Part shown: piece after piece, positions 1 to 9,169 of the stretch | Layout of the letters: the number at the start of each line of letters is the position of its first letter | Position numbering within the stretch: the first letter of the stretch is position 1 | NCBI GenBank assembly: GCA_902778115.1 | Contig: CACYWG010000018.1 | Span: 1 to 64,000 of the forward strand | Source: Oscillospiraceae bacterium | Lineage (GTDB): Bacteria; Bacillota; Clostridia; Oscillospirales; Oscillospiraceae | Length of the DNA stretch: 64,000 nucleotides | Reading direction: 5' to 3' | Notes under the pieces: generated by a model | The model's database searches: none | The model's input: the letters and a program-made list of their open reading frames with translations, nothing else | Told to the model about the DNA's origin: nothing | Position numbers and translations under genes: made by a program

Positions 1-21
1 CGTTTTCACGCGTGAGCACGC

Positions 22-930
22 TTAGCCTTTGACGGCGCCGGCCATGATGCCGTTGTCAAAGTACTTCTGGAAGAAGGGGTACATGATCATCAGAGGCAGA
101 GAGGAGATGATGATCGTCGCATACTTCAGCAGCTCTGCCAGCTGGGCGCGGGCGGCGGTGGACTGCATGTCGGACACCATGCCGGGCTGAGGCTGGCTCT
201 GGATCAGGATGGCGCGGAGCACCAGCTGCAGCGGCTGCTTGGAGGCGCTGTTGAGGTAGATCATCGCGTCAAAGTAGCTGTTCCACATGCCGACGAACTG
301 CCACATGGAGATGGTGGCGATGATCGGCGTGCAGACGGGCAGCAGGATCTTGAAGAAGTAGACCATCTCGGTGGCGCCGTCGATCTCGGCAGCCTCCTGC
401 AGGTCGCGGGGAATGCCCATGTAATAGGTGCGGGCGATGATCATGTTCCACACGCTGAAGGCGCCGGGGATCAGGATGGCCCAGATGGTATCCAGCATGC
501 CCAGGTTGGAGATCAGCAGGTAGGTCGGGATCAGGCCGCCGCCGAAGAACATGGTGATGACGAAGATCGTGTTGAAGAAGCCCTTGCCCTTGAAGTCCGC
601 GCGGGACATCGGGTAGGCCGCCAGCAGGGTGACGACGACGGAGATGATCGTAAAGAGAATGGAGTAGATCAGGGCGTTTTTGAAGCCGACCCAGATCTGG
701 GAGTTGCCCAGAACACGCGAGTACGCCGTGGTCGTCCACTGCGAGAAGTCGAAGGTCAGGCCCTTGTTCTGCAGGGTGACCGGGTCGACAAAGGACGCGA
801 GGATGATGTAGATGACCGGCAGAATGATGGCCACGAGGAACAGGCCCAGGATGATGTAGCAGATGGTCAGCAGGACCTTGTCGCCGGTGGGAAGCTTGGC
901 AAATTCGCTTTTCTTTTTCTTGGTCTTCAT
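22..930 (-). CDS. Carbohydrate ABC transporter permease, LplC/MalG type
   Basis: This is an inner-membrane permease of a CUT1 sugar ABC importer, 302 aa. About six hydrophobic segments follow a short basic N-terminus (MKTKKKKSEF). The cytoplasmic EAA loop that docks the ATPase is visible as EAAEIDGATEMVYFF near residue 190. The C-terminus MAGAVKG is typical of the LplC/YtcP subfamily, which handles complex or uronic oligosaccharides. It lies 15 bp downstream of the partner permease (946-1890) in one leftward operon. The substrate-binding lipoprotein expected next is not in the window and may lie left of position 1. Substrate specificity cannot be read from the sequence. Confidence 0.9.
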   Translation of the reverse strand: MKTKKKKSEFAKLPTGDKVLLTICYIILGLFLVAIILPVIYIILASFVDPVTLQNKGLTFDFSQWTTTAYSRVLGNSQIWVGFKNALIYSILFTIISVVVTLLAAYPMSRADFKGKGFFNTIFVITMFFGGGLIPTYLLISNLGMLDTIWAILIPGAFSVWNMIIARTYYMGIPRDLQEAAEIDGATEMVYFFKILLPVCTPIIATISMWQFVGMWNSYFDAMIYLNSASKQPLQLVLRAILIQSQPQPGMVSDMQSTAARAQLAELLKYATIIISSLPLMIMYPFFQKYFDNGIMAGAVKG

Positions 931-945
931 ATTCCGCTCCCCTCC

Positions 946-1890
946 TTAAATGCCTTTGCCTTCGTTCATCTTCTTGACGAGGGCGTTCATGGAGATCAGA
1001 AGAATGACGTTGATGACCGTGTTGAACAGGCCGACGGCGGTGGAGAAGCCGTAGTCGCCGTCCAGAAGACCCTTCTTGTACACGTAGGTGGAGATGATTT
1101 CGGAAGCGTTCAGGTTCAGGTCGGTCTGCAGCGCGTAGGCCTTTTCAAAGCCGACGGACATGATGTTGCCGACGGACATGATGAACTGGATCAGAACGGT
1201 GTCCTTGATGGCGGGCCATTCAACAGCCTTGATCTGCTGGATGATGTTGGCGCCGTCGATGACGGCGGCTTCCTTCAGCTCCTTGCTGGCGTTGGACAGC
1301 GCGGCCGTGTAGATGATGGAGGCCCAGCCTGCGCCCTGCCAGATACCGGAGGCGATGTAGATCGTACGGAAGGCCTCGGGCATGGTCATGAAGTTGGTGC
1401 TGGTGCCCAGCAGGGAGTTGATCATGCCGGTCGGAGCAAGCATGATGCGCACGATACCACAAAGAACGATGACCGAGATGAAGTTGGGCATGTACAGAAC
1501 CAGCTGGATCTTCTGCTTGATCTTGCTGCTCAGGATACGGTTGAGCAGGAAGGCCAGCAGGATCGGGGCCGGGAAGCCCCAGAGCAGACCGTAAACGCTC
1601 AGCTTCAGGGTGTTCATCAGGTAGCGCATGAAGTCGGGGGACGAGAGGAAACGCTGGAAATGCGCGAAGCCGACCCACTCGCTTGCGAGGATGCCGCGGA
1701 TGGGGTTGTACTCCGTGAAGGCGATCAGAATACCGCCCATCGGGATATAGCGGAAAATGATCGTCAGCAGGAACGCGGGCAGCATGAATATTGCATACAG
1801 CTGCCAATGCTGCCGGAGATAGACCAGAGTGTTGTGCATTTTGGAACTCCCGCCGCTTCCGGCAGCGGCAGGAACCGGAGCTTTTTTCAT
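946..1890 (-). CDS. Carbohydrate ABC transporter permease, LplB type
   Basis: This is the second permease of the CUT1 importer, 314 aa from ATG 1890. That start follows a GGAGGAG ribosome-binding site; the frame stays open to 1965 but that extension has no comparable site. The conserved block YAIFMLPAFLLTIIFRYIPMGGILIAF and the EAA loop EAAVIDGANIIQQI mark the LplB/YteP family. The protein should pair with the 22-930 product to form the membrane channel. It is the first gene of the leftward operon, whose promoter and operator lie at 1943-2040. An ATPase gene is absent, as is common for these systems, which share MsmX-like ATPases. Confidence 0.9.
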   Translation of the reverse strand: MKKAPVPAAAGSGGSSKMHNTLVYLRQHWQLYAIFMLPAFLLTIIFRYIPMGGILIAFTEYNPIRGILASEWVGFAHFQRFLSSPDFMRYLMNTLKLSVYGLLWGFPAPILLAFLLNRILSSKIKQKIQLVLYMPNFISVIVLCGIVRIMLAPTGMINSLLGTSTNFMTMPEAFRTIYIASGIWQGAGWASIIYTAALSNASKELKEAAVIDGANIIQQIKAVEWPAIKDTVLIQFIMSVGNIMSVGFEKAYALQTDLNLNASEIISTYVYKKGLLDGDYGFSTAVGLFNTVINVILLISMNALVKKMNEGKGI

Positions 1891-1942
1891 GGACTCTCCT
1901 CCTTTTCTCTTTTCTCCCTCCGTCAGATGCAGATGCCTTTTT

Positions 1943-1960
1943 ATTGTGCATTTGCACAAT
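1943..1960. promoter_or_regulatory. Candidate LacI-family operator upstream of the ABC permease operon
   Basis: The sequence ATTGTGCATTTGCACAAT is a perfect 18-bp palindrome with 8-bp arms and a TT centre. It lies about 25 bp downstream of the predicted transcription start of the leftward permease operon. A second copy of one half, TTGCACAATT, sits at 2028-2037, upstream of the -35 box. This flanking arrangement fits repression by looping. The adjacent LacI-family gene is the obvious candidate ligand; the binding itself is inferred. Confidence 0.7.
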
Positions 1961-1984
1961 TCCATCGGGGAATACTACATTACG

Positions 1985-2013
1985 ATATTAGCATTCAAGG
2001 TTTTTTCTGTCAA
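1985..2013 (-). promoter_or_regulatory. Sigma-A promoter of the ABC permease operon
   Basis: On the minus strand a -35 TTGACA (2008-2013) and a -10 TAATAT (1985-1990) are separated by exactly 17 bp. The 5' leader of roughly 90 nt carries the palindromic operator at 1943-1960. Confidence 0.75.
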
Positions 2014-2123
2014 TAAATAATTTACATTTGCACAATTTGAACAGACCCGGAAAACACGTTTTAGTCAATCTGCCAAACGGGCTTTTTCCCCTTTGCTTTA
2101 TTGAGGATTCTGAATGCTGAAAA

Positions 2124-2153
2124 TTGACATTTGCAGCGTCCCTGTGATATGAT
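2124..2153 (+). promoter_or_regulatory. Promoter of the LacI-family regulator gene
   Basis: A -35 TTGACA (2124-2129) and a -10 TATGAT (2148-2153) are spaced by 18 bp, about 30 bp before the regulator start codon. Confidence 0.65.
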
Positions 2154-2184
2154 TTTATTATAAAAATATAAGGAACGAATGATT

Positions 2185-3225
2185 ATGAAGAAAGTAACGA
2201 TTCAGGATATCGCAGACGCGCTCGGTATCTCGCGCAACACCGTTTCCAAGGCCATCAATAACTCCGAAGGTCTGGCGGACGCCACGAGGGAAAAGATCCT
2301 GCAGAAGGCCGTTGAGATGGGCTACAAGCAGTTTTCCTACGCTCGCACTTACACCGGCATCCGCGCTCTCCAGGCGGAGGAGCCGGAGTACTGCGGCGAG
2401 ATCGCGCTGCTGACTGCGGCGTTCATTAACCATTTCCACTTTGCCTCCACCATGCTGGACAAGTTCCAGCGCGAGGTCTCCCAGCTTGGCTTCACGCTCA
2501 ACACCCATCGCGTCACAGAAGCCAACCTGCGCGAGAAAAGCCTTCCCCTAACCTTCCGGCGGGACCAGGTGAAAGCCATCATCTGCATCGAGATGTTCAA
2601 CCGCTCCTACGACGAGATGGTCTGTGAACTGGGGCTGCCCACGCTCTTTGTCGACGGGCCGGTAAAGCGCGACGGATATTCGCTCCCATCCGACCAGCTC
2701 TATATGGACAACACGGTCGGCATCACGCGCTTCGTCAATGACATGCTTGCCGCCGGCCAGCGCCGGATCGGCTTCGTCGGCGACTACAACCACTGCCAGT
2801 CCTTCTATGAGCGCTATACCGCCTTCCGCATGGCCATGCTGATGGCCGGCGCCCCCGTGGACGAGCGTTTCTGCTTCTGCCACAACCATGCTGACAGCTT
2901 TATCGAGCAGCTGGCCGGCATGGATGAGCTGCCGGACGTGTTCATCTGCGCCAACGATTTTGTCGCCGGCGACCTGATCCGCGGCCTGTTCTCCATCGGC
3001 AAAACCGTGCCGGAGGACGTGCGCATCCTGGGCTTCGACGACGCGCCGGAGTCGCGCATCATCCGTCCCGCCCTGAGCACCGTTCACATCCACACCCAGA
3101 TCATGGCCTTTACCGCGGTGCAGATGCTGCTGTCGCGCATGAAGGAGCCTTCGCTGGACTACCGCGTGGTCCACACGGAGACCGACCTGATCTATCGCGA
3201 TTCGACAAAAATAGACAAAGCTTGA
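2185..3225 (+). CDS. LacI-family transcriptional regulator
   Basis: This is a DNA-binding sugar-responsive repressor, 346 aa. The N-terminal LacI helix-turn-helix is clear (VTIQDIADALGISRNTVSKA, hinge helix around residue 50). A periplasmic-binding-protein-like effector domain follows, ending in the typical PEDVRILGFDDAPESRIIRPALSTVHI segment. ATG 2185 is preferred over ATG 2179 because AGGAA at 2171 then has 9-bp rather than 3-bp spacing. It is transcribed divergently from the ABC permeases, so it probably controls that operon through the palindrome at 1943-1960. Confidence 0.9.
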   Translation: MKKVTIQDIADALGISRNTVSKAINNSEGLADATREKILQKAVEMGYKQFSYARTYTGIRALQAEEPEYCGEIALLTAAFINHFHFASTMLDKFQREVSQLGFTLNTHRVTEANLREKSLPLTFRRDQVKAIICIEMFNRSYDEMVCELGLPTLFVDGPVKRDGYSLPSDQLYMDNTVGITRFVNDMLAAGQRRIGFVGDYNHCQSFYERYTAFRMAMLMAGAPVDERFCFCHNHADSFIEQLAGMDELPDVFICANDFVAGDLIRGLFSIGKTVPEDVRILGFDDAPESRIIRPALSTVHIHTQIMAFTAVQMLLSRMKEPSLDYRVVHTETDLIYRDSTKIDKA

Positions 3226-3243
3226 TGGAGGAGCTCCCCCGCC

Positions 3244-3906
3244 ATGAGATTTTTTTCCTATGAAAGCAAATTCAGCCAGCTGCTGCTGAAGCTGTGCTAC
3301 GCCTGTTATCTGAATCTGCTGTGGTTTGTGTGCTCGATCCCGATCTTTACGATCGGCGCCGCCACGACGGCCCTGAATTACGCCTGTCTGAAAATCGTGC
3401 GGGACGAGGACAGCCATGTCGGAGCGATGTTTTTCCGATCGTTCAGGCAGAATTTCAAGCAGGCGACCGTGCTGTGGCTGATCATGCTTGGCGCCGGTCT
3501 GTTTCTTGCGGGTGACGCTTACGTCGTCTACCATCTGCGTCAGAGCAGTGCGGGCACGATGGCCGTGATCTGGACGCTGGTCCTTGCGATCATCATTGCG
3601 GCCGCCGTCGCTTATGTGATCGTGCTGGAATATCTTTTCCCTCTGCTGGCCAGCGTGGAAAACGACAACCGCTCGATGCTGAAAAACGCCTTTCTCATCG
3701 GCACGCATTATCTCTTTGCCACCATCCTGATCTTTGCCGTGCATTTTGCCATGTTCTTTGTCGTGGTGGCCTGGTTCACGCCGCTGATCGTGTTCGGCGA
3801 GGGACTCTGCGCGCTGATCAGCGCGTGGCTGCTCGACCGGATCCTGATATCCGTCTCCGGCACGCCGGAGGACCGGGCGGAGGAACAGACGGAGGAGGCG
3901 CCATGA
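3244..3906 (+). CDS. YesL-like DUF624 membrane protein
   Basis: This 220-aa integral membrane protein has four to five hydrophobic segments and the family signature WFVCSIPIFTIGAATTALNYACLKI near residue 25-50, characteristic of DUF624 (YesL). Members commonly sit in oligosaccharide ABC transporter operons, but their biochemical role is not established. It follows the LacI gene by 18 bp and overlaps the next gene by four bases (ATGA), so the three genes probably form one transcript. Confidence 0.8.
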   Translation: MRFFSYESKFSQLLLKLCYACYLNLLWFVCSIPIFTIGAATTALNYACLKIVRDEDSHVGAMFFRSFRQNFKQATVLWLIMLGAGLFLAGDAYVVYHLRQSSAGTMAVIWTLVLAIIIAAAVAYVIVLEYLFPLLASVENDNRSMLKNAFLIGTHYLFATILIFAVHFAMFFVVVAWFTPLIVFGEGLCALISAWLLDRILISVSGTPEDRAEEQTEEAP

Positions 3907-4646
3907 AGCTTTCCCAACAGGAAAAAGCCGCCCAAAAGGCGGCTTTTCGCGCGATGAGTCCGGACAAAAAGCTGGAGCACATCCTGACCTACTACAAGTG
4001 GCTGATCCTGCTGGTGCTGGTCGTTGTGTTCGTTCTGGGCTCCGTGCTGCAGCGGGAGCTGACGAAAAAGGAGCCCGTGCTGCAGCTGGCGCTGATCAAC
4101 GTCGCCGTCGGCGAAGATCTGGAAAACGCGCTGACCGTGGATTTCATCACATACGACGGCGGCAATCCCAGGCGGCAGGAGGTTTATCTCTACCGTGACC
4201 TCTATATTTCCGAGGACGCCGACACGCTCAACCACGAATATGCCTACGCCTCGCAGATGAAGCTGATGGGAGCGATCCAGTCGCAGAAGCTGGATCTGGT
4301 CATCATGAACCGGGAAGGCTATGACATTCTCTCTCAGAAGGGCTATCTGGCGGAGCTGCCCGCTCTGCTGGAGACCGATCCAGATCTGGCAAAGGAGTTT
4401 TTCCCGCTGCTGGTTGAAAACGAGGTCGTATTGTCGGACAATTCGATCGAGGTCATGCTGGGAGAGGCCGAAGACCGTGAGCGGGTCACGCAGTCCGTCC
4501 TGAACGCGCTCGCCCTCAGTTCCCTGCCGCTGTTTGAAAACGCCGGCTTCGGCAGCGAAATCTATCTCGGACTGGTGGCCAACAGTCCGCGCACGGACGC
4601 GGCGCTGCGCTATTTGCGTTACCTCTCCTCCGCCGACCTGCTTTGA
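3903..4646 (+). CDS. Single-pass membrane protein of unknown function
   Basis: This 247-aa protein has a basic, Lys/Gln-rich N-terminus, one transmembrane helix around residues 30-52 (WLILLVLVVVFVLGSVL) and an acidic extracytoplasmic domain with no motif I recognise. It starts inside the stop codon of the DUF624 gene (ATGA overlap), so the two are probably translationally coupled. Similar small membrane proteins are often found next to DUF624 genes, but no function can be assigned. Confidence 0.7.
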   Translation: MKLSQQEKAAQKAAFRAMSPDKKLEHILTYYKWLILLVLVVVFVLGSVLQRELTKKEPVLQLALINVAVGEDLENALTVDFITYDGGNPRRQEVYLYRDLYISEDADTLNHEYAYASQMKLMGAIQSQKLDLVIMNREGYDILSQKGYLAELPALLETDPDLAKEFFPLLVENEVVLSDNSIEVMLGEAEDRERVTQSVLNALALSSLPLFENAGFGSEIYLGLVANSPRTDAALRYLRYLSSADLL

Positions 4647-4665
4647 TCCAAAATCATAAAGAATT

Positions 4666-4699
4666 GAGCCGTGATCCGAAGATCACGGCTCATTTTTTT
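4666..4699. terminator. Bidirectional rho-independent terminator
   Basis: An 11-bp stem GAGCCGTGATC/GATCACGGCTC with a CGAA tetraloop is followed by a run of T. It lies between convergent genes, ending the LacI operon and the leftward peptidase transcript. Confidence 0.85.
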
Positions 4700-4713
4700 G
4701 ATGGTTATTCCGA

Positions 4714-7605
4714 TCAGCTAAGGCTGATGCGTGTATCCAGCGCGTCTCCGCAGGCGTCGAGCTGAGGCGTGCCGGCGATCACGCAGGCGGAGCGCTGGTC
4801 GCGGATCCTCTCCAGCAGCGGGCAGAGGGCCAGCAGATCCTCCTTCGTCGTATGGATCAGCTCCCCGTACCAGCGGCAGACGTCCTCCTCGGTGATGCCC
4901 TTGAAGTAACGGTTCTCCGCCGCGGCGCGGCGGCTCTCCTCCGTCAGCAGCGGATCAAGGGTGGACACCGAGCCCAGGATATAGCCGGTCAGGTCCGGAT
5001 CGTCCTTGCAGAAGCTGCGCACGAAGTCCGCCGAGCGGTCCATCACGCCCAGAGAACGCGCGGGCTGGGGGTCACGGTAGGTGTAGAAGCCCAGATCGCC
5101 GTCGTCACGGCCGAGGAAGCCGCAGCCGTAGGCGCCGCCCTGCACGCGGATCTCGCTCCAGAGATAGACGAAGTTCAGGATATTCGCCAGCACCGGCAGG
5201 CTGCCGGTGAACTTTCCGCCGTCCAGTCGCTGGTTCCAGGCACGGGAGGCATAGCCCACCTGGGCGGGAATGACGATCCCCTCGCGGCGGATACCGAGCG
5301 GCGCATAGGCGGCCTCTGCGGGGACTGGCTCCCCGGTCCGCGGGAAGGCGGCGATCAGCGCGGTCTGCAGCGCCTCCGGCGTATTGTCCGTGCAGGAGAG
5401 CGTCAGGCGCTCCGCCGTAAAGATGCGGCCGGCGAGCGCTTTCAGACGGGCAAGCAGGGCGTCCAGCTCCTCGTCCGCGGCGGTGCTCAGGCGCTTGAGC
5501 CAGATCGCCAGCTCCGTGCCGCCGGTGTATTCGCGGGCGGCGCCGTGGGCGCTGGTATAGGCGGAGGTGCGCATCAGGGCATACTGGTGGCCGGCCGAGG
5601 ACAGCGACATCTGCGCCTCCATGGCCGACTGCTGCAGCAGATCGCGCAGCAGCCTGCGGTCGCTGTAGTCCGTCTGCGTTAGGATCTCCGCGAGCAGCTC
5701 CCGGGCGGCCTCGGCCTGCTCGGCCAGGCATACCGCCGAGGCTGACATCTGCACCCGGGCATGCGCCGGATCGCTGCCGGAAAGAATAACGGGCTTGACG
5801 TCGAAGCGGCCGATCCGCTCCTTCACCAGCATCTGCAGCTCTTCCCCGCTGTGTTTTTCGGTGCCCATCGTGCCCAGCAGCATACTCAGGGCCACGAGTT
5901 CGGGCAGCTCCTCCAGCCGGAGATCGGAGGCATTGAAGATCGTCTTGAAGGCCACCAGCTTGCCGGCTGTCCCATGGCGCAGCACGGGGACGCCATCGAG
6001 CTTTGTCACGGTCACGGGCAGCGGCTCAGGCTTTTCTTTCAGATCGGACAGCTGCAGTACCGGGATCGTCGCCAGAGCCTCGGGGCTGTCCGGCGTCTGC
6101 TGCCAGGCAGCCAGGCTCTCGGCCTGAGCTTTCAGCTCCGCCTTGCGCGCATCGTCCCACCGCGCGCTCTCGGCGGCGATGCGGGCCGCTTCCTTCGCGG
6201 CCTTCTCGGCGCCGAGCGTTTTGGACGGGGTCAGCACCACGGTGACACTGTGGCTGTCGTCCAGAAGCAGCTCCCGCAGGAGATCGGCGAAATCATCGCC
6301 CTCCAGCTTTTCCGCCAGGGAGGCCAGATCGTCCTCCACCAGCAGGGCCTGGGCCGGATCGCCGCCGTAGAGCCAGGTGTCCAGCACAGTCAGCGCCTCG
6401 GACAGGCTCCGCGGCGCCCAGCCGCCGTCGCGGTCGCGCAGGCGGAAGGCGAAGGAATTGTAGCAGGCGCGCAGGCGCTGGGGATCCAGGCCCTTTTCGG
6501 CGATATCCGTCAGGGTTTTTCGGACGGTCTCGCGGATCTGCGGCAGCTTGTCAGCGTCGGTGTTCCATACCGTCCAGTTGAGAAAGCTCTGCTGCACGCC
6601 GTCCTGCGCGCTGAGCTCGAAGTCCTGGCCGAGGCCCGCGCCGACGACCGCCTTTTTCAGCGGCGCGTCGTTGTCGCCGGCGAGATAATCGGCGAGGATG
6701 GCAGCGGCGAAAAAGCGCTCCCGCTCGTCAAAGCGGCAGAGCTGGCGGCCGCAGGAGATGATCGCGCGCTGCTCCGTCGGCTCTTCGGCCCCGATCTCAT
6801 AGGGCACTTCGCGCGTCACGGCCGCCACCGGCTGCTGCATGGGGATCGTGAAGTCGATCTCCTGGCGGTCAAAGCCGCTGAGAAAGCCGTCGATCTTCTC
6901 CAGCGCCGCGTCCAGCGGGACCGTGCCCACGAGGGAGATGCGGGCGTTGGAGGGATGGTAGTATTTCCGGTGATTGGCGATGAACTGCTCGTAGCTCAGG
7001 TCCGGGATATGCTCCGGATGGCCGCCGGAGACGAAGCGGTAGCAGGTGTCGGGCGCGAGGAGCGCCGTCATGCTCGCCTCCAGTACCTCCTGCGGCGCGC
7101 CGAAGGCGCCCTTCATCTCGTTGAGCACGACGCCCTGGTAGACGGTGCCGTTCTCCCCCTGCTCGTAACGCCAGCCCTCCTGCCGGAAAATCTCCGGCTT
7201 GTGGTAGATGGCCGGGTGCAGCACAGCGTCCAGATACACGTCCATCAGATTGAGGTAATCCTGGTCGTTGCGGCTGGAGATGGGATAGACGGTCTTGTCC
7301 GGGAAGGTCAGCGCGTTGAGGAAGGTCTGCACGGAGCTTTTCAGCAGCTCCACGAAGGGCTCCTTCACCGGATACTTGTCCGAACCGCAGAGCACCGAGT
7401 GCTCCAGGATATGGAATACGCCGGTGGAATCCTCCGGGATCGTCTTGAAGGCGATGGAGAAGGCCTTGTTCTCGTCCGCCCGATCCAGCCAGATGAGCTG
7501 GGCGCCGGTTTTGTCATGCTCCATCTCCCAGAGTCGGGCCGAAAGCTCCGGCAGCTCCCGGACGCGCCGTACGGTGAAGCCGTGGGTCTTGGTTCCTGCT
7601 TGCAT
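4714..7605 (-). CDS. M16C presequence-protease-like zinc metallopeptidase (PreP/Cym1 family)
   Basis: This large zinc peptidase, 963 aa, contains the inverted zinc motif HxxEH as H65-ILE-H69. It continues with the family's SVLCGSDKYPVKEPFVELLKSS segment and a PreP-type C-terminal half with GGAYGCG. The length fits the full two-half clamshell of M16C enzymes, which degrade short unstructured peptides. It has no signal peptide, so a cytoplasmic role in peptide turnover is likely. It is 12 bp downstream of the 7618-8892 gene and is probably cotranscribed. Start ATG 7605 follows an AAGGAGGAAC site. Confidence 0.9.
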   Translation of the reverse strand: MQAGTKTHGFTVRRVRELPELSARLWEMEHDKTGAQLIWLDRADENKAFSIAFKTIPEDSTGVFHILEHSVLCGSDKYPVKEPFVELLKSSVQTFLNALTFPDKTVYPISSRNDQDYLNLMDVYLDAVLHPAIYHKPEIFRQEGWRYEQGENGTVYQGVVLNEMKGAFGAPQEVLEASMTALLAPDTCYRFVSGGHPEHIPDLSYEQFIANHRKYYHPSNARISLVGTVPLDAALEKIDGFLSGFDRQEIDFTIPMQQPVAAVTREVPYEIGAEEPTEQRAIISCGRQLCRFDERERFFAAAILADYLAGDNDAPLKKAVVGAGLGQDFELSAQDGVQQSFLNWTVWNTDADKLPQIRETVRKTLTDIAEKGLDPQRLRACYNSFAFRLRDRDGGWAPRSLSEALTVLDTWLYGGDPAQALLVEDDLASLAEKLEGDDFADLLRELLLDDSHSVTVVLTPSKTLGAEKAAKEAARIAAESARWDDARKAELKAQAESLAAWQQTPDSPEALATIPVLQLSDLKEKPEPLPVTVTKLDGVPVLRHGTAGKLVAFKTIFNASDLRLEELPELVALSMLLGTMGTEKHSGEELQMLVKERIGRFDVKPVILSGSDPAHARVQMSASAVCLAEQAEAARELLAEILTQTDYSDRRLLRDLLQQSAMEAQMSLSSAGHQYALMRTSAYTSAHGAAREYTGGTELAIWLKRLSTAADEELDALLARLKALAGRIFTAERLTLSCTDNTPEALQTALIAAFPRTGEPVPAEAAYAPLGIRREGIVIPAQVGYASRAWNQRLDGGKFTGSLPVLANILNFVYLWSEIRVQGGAYGCGFLGRDDGDLGFYTYRDPQPARSLGVMDRSADFVRSFCKDDPDLTGYILGSVSTLDPLLTEESRRAAAENRYFKGITEEDVCRWYGELIHTTKEDLLALCPLLERIRDQRSACVIAGTPQLDACGDALDTRISLS

Positions 7606-7617
7606 ATCCGTTCCTCC

Positions 7618-8892
7618 TTAGTTTTCCATCATTAATGAGATGATTTCTTTATCGGTTTGCTCCATGCCGAAGCGCGCAAGGCGGCCGACATTGGCGATGG
7701 TGTTCTCCACGCCCTTTTTCACGATGCCCTCGCCGCCGTAAAACTGGCTGCCGTCGCGGTACATGGCCAGGGCCAGCAGCCCCGCGTCCACCGCCGAGGC
7801 GATCTTGGCCGCGCAGCTGGCCTTGGCCCCGTCGCAGACGATGCCGGAGGTGACGGCCACGGCGTTGACGATCACATGGGCGATCTTATGAAAGCGGCCT
7901 CCCTGCAGCCAGGCGATGCCCGCCGCTGCGCCGCAGCCCGCGCTGACCGCGCCGCAGTAGGCCGAGAGGCGGCCGATGCCGGTTTTCAGGTGGGTGGTTA
8001 CGAGGTTTGCGGCGACCAGCGCCCGCAGCAGCTCTTCTTCGCTCTTGCCTGTCTCCCTGGCGTAGACGACGACGGGGACGCTGGTGGTGATGCCCTGGTT
8101 GCCGCTGCCGCTGTTGATGACCACCGGCAGTTCACAGCCGTTCATGCGCGCGTCGCTGGCCGCGGCAGCATAGGCGCGCATTTTGTATTCCAGGCAGTCC
8201 TCATGCCCGCGCAGGAGGGTCTTGCCGATATTGGCGCCGTAGCTGTTTTTCAGGCCCTCTTCGGCGATCGCCATGTTATAGTCGATCTGTCGCTGCAGGG
8301 TCGCCCGCACGTCGTCCGGCTCCACGCTCCCGGCGAAATCCACGATCCCTTCCACGGACAGGAAGCTCTGGTCGCTGAGTCCTTCCTCCGCAGCGGCGAT
8401 CTCCTTTTCCAGCAGGATTTTGCCGTTTCGCCGGATGAGGACGATGTTGGTATGGTAATCCACGATGCGCACCGCGGCGCAGTTCTCGCCCGCAAAAGCG
8501 CTGACCTGAATATCGAAGATGTGACCGGTATCCGCGTGACGCACCTCGATGGGCGCGGTTTTGAGATACTCCGCCACGGCGGCGATCCCGCTGTCGGTCA
8601 CGCGGGAGAGGACCTCCAGCTCCGCGTCCGCGTCACCCGCCACGACACCCGCGGCGGCAGCGGCCGGGATCCCGCGCAGGCCGCCCGTGTGCGGGACGAC
8701 CACGCTTTTGACGTTTTTGATGATGTTGCCGCTGACCTCGACCAGCAGCCGCTCCGGCAGCCGGCCCAGAACAGCCCGTGCTTTGGCGGCGGCAAAGGCG
8801 ATGGCGATCGGCTCCGTGCAGCCCATGGCGGGCAGCAGTTCCTCCTTCAGGATCTGCACATAGCGTGCGTAAGACGGATGGTCCCGATTCAT
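7618..8892 (-). CDS. L-cysteine desulfidase / L-serine dehydratase alpha-like family (UPF0597)
   Basis: This 424-aa protein belongs to the UPF0597/YhaM (CyuA) family. The hallmark ELLPAMGCTEPIAIAFAAAKAR lies near the N-terminus, with VVINSGSGNQGITTSVPV and the Gly/Cys-rich CGAVSAGCGAAAGI block further on. Family members use a 4Fe-4S cluster to split L-cysteine into pyruvate, ammonia and sulfide. ATG 8892 is chosen because GGGGGAGGAG precedes it; the open frame to 8955 has no good site. The enzyme would act in cytoplasmic amino-acid catabolism. Confidence 0.85.
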   Translation of the reverse strand: MNRDHPSYARYVQILKEELLPAMGCTEPIAIAFAAAKARAVLGRLPERLLVEVSGNIIKNVKSVVVPHTGGLRGIPAAAAAGVVAGDADAELEVLSRVTDSGIAAVAEYLKTAPIEVRHADTGHIFDIQVSAFAGENCAAVRIVDYHTNIVLIRRNGKILLEKEIAAAEEGLSDQSFLSVEGIVDFAGSVEPDDVRATLQRQIDYNMAIAEEGLKNSYGANIGKTLLRGHEDCLEYKMRAYAAAASDARMNGCELPVVINSGSGNQGITTSVPVVVYARETGKSEEELLRALVAANLVTTHLKTGIGRLSAYCGAVSAGCGAAAGIAWLQGGRFHKIAHVIVNAVAVTSGIVCDGAKASCAAKIASAVDAGLLALAMYRDGSQFYGGEGIVKKGVENTIANVGRLARFGMEQTDKEIISLMMEN

Positions 8893-9015
8893 GACGCGCT
8901 CCTCCCCCGATGATTCTGTCGCTTCTATCATAATAATAATTTTCCAAAAGGTCAACAGCTATCGTCCGCGGATTGCATTGCAAGAGGCCGCTGGTTCACA
9001 GCGCCATCAGAAAGA

Positions 9016-9052
9016 AATAAAGCAGACCGTCAAAAGACGATCTGCTTTATTT
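9016..9052 (-). terminator. Terminator hairpin next to an old tRNA 3' end
   Basis: The arms AATAAAGCAGACCGTC and GACGATCTGCTTTATT pair around an AAAA loop with one mismatch. In the minus-strand direction the hairpin follows the tRNA-3'-end relic at 9051-9074. Confidence 0.6.
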
Positions 9053-9074
9053 GGTCCGAGTGACTGGATTTGAA
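9051..9074 (-). repeat. Relic of a tRNA-Pro 3' end (older att scar)
   Basis: These 24 bases are identical to the first 24 bases of the prophage att core: the CCA end, acceptor strand and half of the T arm. The upstream sequence no longer matches a tRNA, so this is not a functional gene. Confidence 0.7.
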
Positions 9075-9169
9075 TCCCCGCAGGGGACTAGGTCGCTGCG
9101 CTCCCGTCGCCAGCGGCTAACAATTGAAATGCAAGAGGCCGCTGGTATACGAACCAAACTCCCGAGACC

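Larger units (their letters stand above)
8981..9146. repeat. Inverted tRNA-Pro fragments left by earlier integrations
   Basis: Two plus-strand fragments, CAAGAGGCCGCTGGTTCA at 8981-8998 and CAAGAGGCCGCTGGT at 9132-9146, match the anticodon-stem to T-arm part of the tRNA-Pro gene. They lie in the opposite orientation to the att core. Each is followed by a terminator hairpin and a tRNA 3' end, giving two similar units of about 150 bp. The stretch 8893-9207 contains no gene that I can support. Confidence 0.6.

Noticed and set aside
5761..7635. Long plus-strand open frame opposite the M16 peptidase
   Set aside because: It is a shadow of a GC-rich gene; its Arg/His/Gln-rich composition and lack of a start signal contrast with the HxxEH peptidase on the other strand.
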